Shown: one piece after another, positions 6,385 to 11,221 of the stretch | How positions within the stretch are numbered: the first letter of the stretch is position 1 | Layout of the letters: each line of letters opens with the position of its first letter | Assembly (NCBI GenBank): GCA_023300065.1 | Contig: JALZWJ010000275.1 | Span: 1 to 11,221, forward strand | Source of the DNA: Akkermansiaceae bacterium | Lineage (GTDB): Bacteria > Verrucomicrobiota > Verrucomicrobiia > Verrucomicrobiales > Akkermansiaceae | Direction of reading: 5' to 3' | Length of the DNA: 11,221 nt | Notes under the pieces: generated by a model | Seen by the model: only the letters and a program-made list of their open reading frames with translations | Told to the model about the DNA's origin: nothing | Database searches by the model: none | Program-made: the position numbers and the translations under genes

Positions 6385-6981
6385 CTATTCTTTCGTAGAA
6401 GTCTCCTTGTTCAACTCCGCAATGACCGCTGCGGTGATGTCGATAATCCCCTTACCACCAATCACTGGAGCAGTCTGGTTTGTCGAAGTTCCGGAGAGGT
6501 CGAAGACGACATCATATCCACTCTTCTCAGAATATGACTCCACAAAACGTTGGATCGACCCAAGAATGCCCGCCATCGTCGTCATCATATCTTGATTCAG
6601 CTGATTATTACTTTGCTCATACTTAGAAACTCGCTCGTCGTTAAGCTTGTTACGGCGTGAAAGGAGAGCCTGCATTGTTTCAGCACGAGCCGCTTTCTCT
6701 TCTTCCGTCAATCCACTCAGATCTCTTGCTTTCCCAAACTCAGTGATCTGTTTGTCTGCGAGTTTCATCTGTGAGCGAATTTGGCGATCCGATTTCTGAA
6801 TGCGAATACGCTCTTCATTCACATCATTCTCAGTCTGAGTGGTCCGATGGTATGCTTGGAAAACTTGCTGAACATTGACCCCAGCCACTTTAAAGTCATC
6901 CGCTTCCTGAGCAGAAACGGGACTGGTCATTCCGAGGGCTGATAAGACGAAGAAAAGAATGGAGGTATGGAGATTTTTCAT
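6385..6981 (-). CDS. OmpH/Skp-like periplasmic chaperone, paralog A
   Basis: A 198-residue exported coiled-coil protein when started at the ATG complementary to 6979-6981. The frame can be extended nine codons to a TTG at 7008, but the ATG is preferred because MKNLHTSILFFVLSALGM begins a normal signal peptide (cleavage about VSA-QE, residue 24). It continues with FKVAGVNVQQVFQAYHRTTQ (30-49), a long charged helical region (about 50-150), the signature YDVVFDLSGTSTNQTAP (156-172), then D181-I-T and a last helix. Asn and Gln are more frequent in the helical hairpin (NNQLNQD) than in the paralogs. It is the first gene of the - strand block and diverges from panC with only 35 bases between start codons, so its promoter probably lies within panC. 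A 77-base gap with a possible promoter separates it from ompH-B. Confidence 0.87.
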   Translation of the reverse strand: MKNLHTSILFFVLSALGMTSPVSAQEADDFKVAGVNVQQVFQAYHRTTQTENDVNEERIRIQKSDRQIRSQMKLADKQITEFGKARDLSGLTEEEKAARAETMQALLSRRNKLNDERVSKYEQSNNQLNQDMMTTMAGILGSIQRFVESYSEKSGYDVVFDLSGTSTNQTAPVIGGKGIIDITAAVIAELNKETSTKE

Positions 6982-7016
6982 GGCGCTTTGCGGGGGCTTG
7001 CTTGACAATCCGATAG

Positions 7017-7871
7017 ATGATCACACCCACCGCAGACGTCAACTCTGTAAGAGCTTTGTTGAAAGAAATGCCAAACCCGGTAGCGCTTGTACCCACCATG
7101 GGAGCTTTACATGAAGGGCATCTTGAACTCCTACGGGCCGCGCGTAAAAAAGTAGGTGCACACGGAACCGTCGCCATCTCGATCTTCGTCAACCCCATTC
7201 AGTTTGATCGCCCTAGTGATCTTACCAATTACCCTAAAACCCTCACAGAAGACCTCGCCCTTTGTGAGGCAGAGGGCGTAGACGTGGCCTTTACCCCTCA
7301 AAAAGAAGCCCTATACCAACCGGACCACTCCGTCCTAGTCCGAGAATCACTCCTTACCCGACACCTCTGCGGGGCCACCCGCCCTGGCCACTTCGATGGA
7401 GTCCTCACCATCGTTCTAAAACTCTTTAATATCTTACAGCCGGACTTTGCCATCTTTGGAAAAAAAGACTTCCAGCAACTCGCCCTCATTCACCGCATGG
7501 CGCGTGATCTAGACGTCCCTGTCGAGGTCATCGGCCATCCTACCGTTCGGGACGCAGATGGCCTCGCCCTCTCCTCCCGCAACGCACGGCTCTCATCAGA
7601 ACAACGGGCCGATGCCCCCCGCATCCGGCGCGCCCTTCTTGCCGCGCGCAATCTCTCAACCTCAGGCGAACAACGACCCGCCGCTTATTTAGACTCCGCC
7701 CGCACCCACCTCCTCGCAGAGGCCCCCTCCGATTTCTCAATCGACTACCTCCAGCTCGTCGATGCCGAGACCCTGCAACCTGTCGCCACCGTCACGAAGC
7801 CCACCGTCCTCGCCACCGCCTGCTTTTACAATGACACCCGCCTCATCGATAATATCGAGATTTGCCCCTGA
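7017..7871 (+). CDS. panC: Pantothenate synthetase (pantoate--beta-alanine ligase)
   Basis: A 284-residue cytoplasmic enzyme joining pantoate and beta-alanine with ATP, via pantoyl-adenylate, in the pathway to coenzyme A. The length is typical. Visible features are VALVPTMGALHEGHLELLR, with the HIGH-like H32-E-G-H35; SIFVNPIQFDRPSDL (55-69); RPGHFDGVLTIVLKLFNI (122-139); FGKKDFQQL, with Lys149/Lys150 and Asp151 (147-155); and the ATP-site segment SSRNARLS (186-193). The ATG at 7017 is preceded immediately by an in-frame TAG, so this is the most upstream start possible; no Shine-Dalgarno is present. The gene diverges from ompH-A. No panB or panD lies in the window. The coding strand becomes strikingly C-rich in its second half, a trend that continues to the end of the window. 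Confidence 0.97.
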   Translation: MITPTADVNSVRALLKEMPNPVALVPTMGALHEGHLELLRAARKKVGAHGTVAISIFVNPIQFDRPSDLTNYPKTLTEDLALCEAEGVDVAFTPQKEALYQPDHSVLVRESLLTRHLCGATRPGHFDGVLTIVLKLFNILQPDFAIFGKKDFQQLALIHRMARDLDVPVEVIGHPTVRDADGLALSSRNARLSSEQRADAPRIRRALLAARNLSTSGEQRPAAYLDSARTHLLAEAPSDFSIDYLQLVDAETLQPVATVTKPTVLATACFYNDTRLIDNIEICP

Positions 7872-7953
7872 TCCTCCACCAAAGCAAAGATCAAGATCGC
7901 CTTTCCCAAAAAATCCAGCTTGCCCCAACGCTCATCATCATTAAATTTTCCCC

Positions 7954-8142
7954 ATGCGTCTCTTCCTCCTAGCTCTCATAGCGATCGCCTCATCTGCCTT
8001 TGCCTCCTGCGCCGCCACCAAAGTTGCGGAGCGCAAAGGAATCCCGCCTTTGGGATCAGAAGCCAGTAACATTCCTTGGAATGATCCCGGACAAGGAACA
8101 CAAGGCGGTGGCGCGCTCGGCGGTCTTCTGGAAGGACGCTAA
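7954..8142 (+). CDS. Tiny putative lipoprotein
   Basis: A 62-residue protein. Residues 1-18 form a hydrophobic signal segment (MRLFLLALIAIASSAFAS) followed by Cys19. The FAS-C context is close to a lipobox, so lipid attachment in the cell envelope is plausible. The mature part is only about 44 residues, with a basic stretch (KVAERKG), then SNIPWNDPGQG and a Gly-rich end (GGGALGGLLEGR). No domain is recognised. I recall similarly short lipoproteins with a SNIPWN-like motif and a Gly-rich end in Verrucomicrobiota but cannot verify this. It lies 82 bases after panC and 23 bases before the kinase start, so it may share a transcript with the kinase. The other overlapping frames here lack signal-like structure. 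Being short, it remains moderately uncertain. Confidence 0.5.
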   Translation: MRLFLLALIAIASSAFASCAATKVAERKGIPPLGSEASNIPWNDPGQGTQGGGALGGLLEGR

Positions 8143-8165
8143 GCCGACGCCCGTATCTATCACAC

Positions 8166-9986
8166 GTGAGTCACCCACCTGAAGAGCCCCCGACATACGA
8201 ACCCTGCGAAGGGTGTACGGAACTACTCGACGTCACCAGCTTCGGTCCCTTTGAGACCGCAATCTGCCCCCATTGCTCAGTCGAAACCCACGTAAAACGT
8301 AATTTCGGCACCTACCGATTAGAACAACGCTTCGCCGTCGGTGGCATGAGCATCATCTTTGTCGGTCACGACACCACCCTCGACCGGAAAGTCGCCATCA
8401 AAGTCCTCAATGAGGAATATTGTAACGATGAAACCCGCATCCAAGCCTTCGAAAACGAAGCCCGCCTCACAGCCCAAGTCAGCCACCCAAACGTCGTAAA
8501 AGTCTATGCCGTCGGTCGTGCCTACGGGAGATTCTACCTCGTCATGGAGCTCCTGGAGGACCGGAGCTTCGAGCGCATCATGTCTAAGCGCGGGGCCATC
8601 CCCGAAAAAGAAGTCTTAGAAATTGCGACCCAAGTCGCCTCCGGCCTCCAAGCCGCGAAAAAAGCAGGCATGATCCACCGCGACGTCAAGCCAGGCAATA
8701 TCCTCATCGAGAAAGAGGGCCGCGCCCGCCTTGTCGACTTCGGCCTCGCCCTCATCACCCAAGATGGCCACGCCCAAGCCGAAGAAGTCTGGGCCACTCC
8801 TTTTTACGTCCCGCCCGAGGCCCTCGAACGAGGGATTGAGGACTTCCGCAGCGATATCTACGCCTTCGGAGCCACCCTCTACCACGCCCTCGCCGGCCGC
8901 CCCCCCTTCGAGACCACCTCCACCTCAAACAGCCTCCTACGCAAAGCCAAACAAACCATCCCACGCCTCTGCCAAGTTGCCGACTGGGTCACCCCCAGCA
9001 CCGGCGAGGTCATTGACCGCATGATGGCCTACAAACCAGAACACCGATGGAGTAGCTATAACGAAGTCATTCAAGCGCTCGAAAACGCACACCGCAACAT
9101 CGGCCAAACTTCCCCCACCCCAGTCCATAGTGAGACCCGTCGCAAACGCCGTAAAAGTGGCAGCAGCATCGGCATCATCCTAGCGCTCGGCCTCATCGTC
9201 CTCACCACCACCCTCGCCCTCTGGAAGCCTTGGGAAAAAAGCCCCACCACCACTCCGCCCATCACCACCGATAATTCAGAAAACTTACCCACCATCTTCG
9301 ACCCCACTGCCAGTGCAGACCCCCACCTCATCAAAGCATGGCAATCGGCCCGCCATGCCATCGACCAAAACGACTTCAAAAAAGCCACACAGCGCTTCCG
9401 CGACCTCTCCAAAAATCAAACCCTCCCAAACGCCAGCCGCGCATGGGCCGCCTTAGAAGGCGCCGCCGCCGCCTTCCTAAACGGCTCCCCCCGCAAAGCA
9501 CGAGACCTCGCCGGTCAAGCCGCCACCCTCCTCAAAGGAACCCATCAAAAAGAGCCCGACCTAAAAAAACTCCACAACACCGGCAAACTCCTACACCACA
9601 TCCAGCCACCCTCCCCCCAAGACGCCCCAAAGAAACCAAAAACCATCCTCAACGCCATGAGGACCTTCACCATCGCCCTAAAACTTTGGGAACAAAGCCG
9701 ATGGGAGGATGCCCTCCCCCTCTTCGCCTCCGTCCGCAGCGCCCCCCTCCCAGAACGTTTCGATTGGTTTCACCGCTACCAAGCCCTCGCCGATACCTAC
9801 CTCGCCGATGGCCAAATCCTCTCCAGTCTAAAAAACCTCCCGCAGCCTAAAAACATCGCAGAAGCCAGCGCCCAGTTCGACCAACTCAACGCAGCCCGCA
9901 AATCCATCCAGACCAAAGGCCGCGCCTCCTACAACCTCCGCGCGCGCCAAGACCGCCTCATCCGCCTCCGCAAAAACCTCGAGTAA
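8166..9986 (+). CDS. Transmembrane Ser/Thr protein kinase with N-terminal zinc ribbon and C-terminal helical repeats
   Basis: A 606-residue Hanks-type kinase. A zinc-ribbon-like N-terminus has C14-x2-C17 and C34-x2-C37. The kinase domain (about 49-310) shows VAIK with Lys79, an alpha-C glutamate at E98, HRDVKPGN with catalytic Asp173 and Asn178, DFG at 191-193, PPE at 216-218 in place of APE, and SDIYAFG (229-235), so it should be active. The glycine loop VGGMSIIFVG lacks the usual third glycine. A basic stretch RRKRRK (325-330) precedes a single transmembrane helix (about 334-352), placing the kinase in the cytoplasm. After a Thr/Pro linker (about 357-370), the outer part (about 385-606) is alpha-helical and TPR-like (KAWQSARHAIDQNDFKKATQ, SRWEDALPLFASVR). 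There are no PASTA repeats. The start is a GTG placed just before the zinc ribbon, without a Shine-Dalgarno. Substrates are unknown, and no phosphatase lies nearby. Confidence 0.93.
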   Translation: MSHPPEEPPTYEPCEGCTELLDVTSFGPFETAICPHCSVETHVKRNFGTYRLEQRFAVGGMSIIFVGHDTTLDRKVAIKVLNEEYCNDETRIQAFENEARLTAQVSHPNVVKVYAVGRAYGRFYLVMELLEDRSFERIMSKRGAIPEKEVLEIATQVASGLQAAKKAGMIHRDVKPGNILIEKEGRARLVDFGLALITQDGHAQAEEVWATPFYVPPEALERGIEDFRSDIYAFGATLYHALAGRPPFETTSTSNSLLRKAKQTIPRLCQVADWVTPSTGEVIDRMMAYKPEHRWSSYNEVIQALENAHRNIGQTSPTPVHSETRRKRRKSGSSIGIILALGLIVLTTTLALWKPWEKSPTTTPPITTDNSENLPTIFDPTASADPHLIKAWQSARHAIDQNDFKKATQRFRDLSKNQTLPNASRAWAALEGAAAAFLNGSPRKARDLAGQAATLLKGTHQKEPDLKKLHNTGKLLHHIQPPSPQDAPKKPKTILNAMRTFTIALKLWEQSRWEDALPLFASVRSAPLPERFDWFHRYQALADTYLADGQILSSLKNLPQPKNIAEASAQFDQLNAARKSIQTKGRASYNLRARQDRLIRLRKNLE

Positions 9987-9994
9987 AACCCCAC

Positions 9995-11221
9995 TCACCT
10001 CCCGTCCCCCTCCGCGCCCCCGCTCCAATTCTGCCTCGGATAGCGCCCCGCCAAATCCTTCTTCATCTGCGCGAACCCCCGCTCCCAGAACCCCGCCAGA
10101 TCACTCGTCACCTGCCACGGCCGTTGACTCGGCGCCAAAATCTTCACCACCAGCGGATGCCCATTCGCGATCACCGGCGTCTCCTTCACCCCATACAACC
10201 GCTGCACCTTTTCCTCGCACCAAGGCTCACTCCCCGCCGCATATAAAACCCGCGTATTGATCCCATTCGTCAACGTAATCTTCTCCGGCGCATAAGCCTC
10301 CACCGCCTCCTTTTGCGGAGCAGATAGCCACTCGTGTAACACCCGCCATGGATCACGATCCCTCACCTCCTTAAAGGTCGTCGCCCCCGCACAAATCTGT
10401 GCAATCGCCATCTCACGGTCACCCTCATCGAACCCCGGCAACTCCAACTCAGGCATCGCAGCACTCAAAAACTCCAAGCGCCCGATCCATCTCTCCACCT
10501 TCGCATCCCACCTCTTCAAAACCAAATCCCCCGCGCTCACCCGCTGCGCCAGCAACTCACCCGCCAGATCCGGGTCCACCTCACCCCCGCGTTTCTCCTC
10601 CAAAACCAGCCCCCGGAACGTCCGCTGCTTCACCGCCACCACCCGCCGCGCCACCTCATCAAACATCACATTCTCACTCTCCTTAATCTCCCCCGCCGCG
10701 ATCCAACCCTCATCGATCTCCACCCCCCGCGAAAGAATCACCGACCGCTCACGCCCCTCCACCTCCATGATCTCCGCCGCCAAGAAAAGCGGCGACTGCC
10801 TCACCACCGACTTCGCGTGCAGCTTCCCCTTTCGCCCGCCCACCACATGACACACCACACTCCCCTGATCACGGCGCACCGCTAAGCGATCCCCAAACGC
10901 CACCAACATCGCCCTCGCGCATGCCTCCCCCCGTTGCCGGAAATCCGGCTCCTTAATCCGCGCCCCCCGCTTCTGCATCAGCCGCCCCAACTGTTGAAAA
11001 TTCTTCCAAGTCTCCCGCGCTCCCCGTGCCAAAACCCCCATCGCATCACACTCCCGGGGCTGGAAATCCGCCGCCTTCGCCGCCCCCATCGCCAGCCACT
11101 CCGCCGCAAAATCATTCTTCCACCCCGGCTCCCCCTCCAAAACATCCACCCACTTATTTCCACGATCCCCCCGCTTAAACACCCCCTCACCCTGTACCGC
11201 CGCCGCCACAAAAAGCACCTC
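9995..11221 (-). CDS. hrpB: HrpB-type ATP-dependent helicase, C-terminal part (5' end outside window)
   Basis: The frame is open to the right edge, so about 408 C-terminal residues are visible and the start is missing. HrpB is a DEAH-type RNA helicase-like protein. The Walker motifs and RecA-like domains would lie beyond the window. Visible parts are post-helicase segments such as VAFGDRLAVRRDQGS (about 106-120 of the visible protein) with a following GRKGKLHAKS, similar to the family's 'aFPdRiArrR ... GrGa.L', and the HrpB C-terminal domain, ending in RPWQVTSDLAGFWERGF and GRYPRQNW (366-398). The RPWQVTxDLAGFW block near the C-terminus is the clearest family mark. The gene is convergent with the kinase, with only eight bases between the two stop codons and no terminator between them. 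The coding strand is G-rich, the mirror of the kinase. Confidence 0.92.
   Translation of the reverse strand, partial: EVLFVAAAVQGEGVFKRGDRGNKWVDVLEGEPGWKNDFAAEWLAMGAAKAADFQPRECDAMGVLARGARETWKNFQQLGRLMQKRGARIKEPDFRQRGEACARAMLVAFGDRLAVRRDQGSVVCHVVGGRKGKLHAKSVVRQSPLFLAAEIMEVEGRERSVILSRGVEIDEGWIAAGEIKESENVMFDEVARRVVAVKQRTFRGLVLEEKRGGEVDPDLAGELLAQRVSAGDLVLKRWDAKVERWIGRLEFLSAAMPELELPGFDEGDREMAIAQICAGATTFKEVRDRDPWRVLHEWLSAPQKEAVEAYAPEKITLTNGINTRVLYAAGSEPWCEEKVQRLYGVKETPVIANGHPLVVKILAPSQRPWQVTSDLAGFWERGFAQMKKDLAGRYPRQNWSGGAEGDGR

Noticed and set aside
7002..7007. TTGACA as the -35 box of a panC promoter
   Set aside because: The matching -10 position would fall inside panC and reads as a C-rich stretch with no TATAAT likeness. 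The panC start cannot be moved much downstream without losing the N-terminal helix.
6982..7008. TTG start extending ompH-A by nine residues
   Set aside because: The extension would put a polar stretch before an otherwise normal signal peptide that begins with Met-Lys. The ATG at 6979-6981 is the better start.
9338..9850. A 170-codon open frame inside the kinase gene on the same strand
   Set aside because: The product is almost entirely Pro, Arg, Lys and Thr. This is what an out-of-frame reading of C-rich DNA gives. The kinase frame has clear domains over the same bases.
10399..10686. A 95-codon open frame opposite hrpB
   Set aside because: The product is a Pro/Ser/His/Thr run reflecting the C-rich strand. 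hrpB coding across it is convincing.
1..11221. Mobile element, phage, defence island or CRISPR array
   Set aside because: No transposase, integrase, phage or defence genes, terminal inverted repeats or regularly spaced direct repeats were seen. All large genes are housekeeping, envelope or signalling types.

Overview
The window looks like ordinary chromosomal DNA from a Gram-negative, LPS-making bacterium. The likeliest group is the Verrucomicrobiota (Verrucomicrobiales-like). This placement is inferred from the gene set: lpxD with several OmpH/Skp chaperones, a membrane Ser/Thr kinase with an N-terminal zinc ribbon, a small two-helix CxxC membrane protein and a tiny lipoprotein. None of the start codons has an obvious AGGAGG-type Shine-Dalgarno sequence. 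No marker gene (rRNA, tRNA) is present to confirm it. I saw no RNA genes, IS elements, CRISPR arrays or phage genes. No gene-free stretch exceeds about 100 bases.

Layout. (1) Positions 1-1431, + strand: the 3' end of a probable adenylosuccinate lyase gene (purB), a small double-CxxC membrane protein and a DUF1439-like membrane-anchored protein, closely spaced as if co-transcribed. (2) Positions 1526-1960, +: nucleoside diphosphate kinase (ndk), ending at a strong bidirectional terminator (2004-2035) shared with the convergent block. (3) Positions 2046-6981, - strand: the most distinctive block. In transcription order it holds an OmpH/Skp-like protein (A), a second (B), lpxD, a third (C), a fourth (D), and an exported C39-like papain-fold protein. 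Each OmpH paralog has its own signal peptide, coiled-coil body and the family's C-terminal signature. The usual partners of skp-lpxD (bamA upstream, fabZ/lpxA downstream) are absent. (4) Positions 7017-9986, +: panC starts only 35 bases from ompH-A and runs divergently. It is followed by a tiny putative lipoprotein and a 606-residue transmembrane Ser/Thr kinase. (5) Positions 9995-11221, -: the C-terminal part of an HrpB-type helicase, convergent with the kinase and cut by the window edge.

The central cluster probably serves the outer membrane. LpxD makes the lipid A precursor, and the OmpH/Skp proteins are predicted periplasmic holdases for outer-membrane proteins. The exported C39-like protein may process or survey something in the same compartment, which is speculation from position. 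The four-fold ompH set wrapped around lpxD is the best candidate for something unusual. Next come the zinc-ribbon/kinase/helical-repeat protein and a strong C-over-G bias on the + strand from about 7.2 kb to the end, whichever strand is coding.
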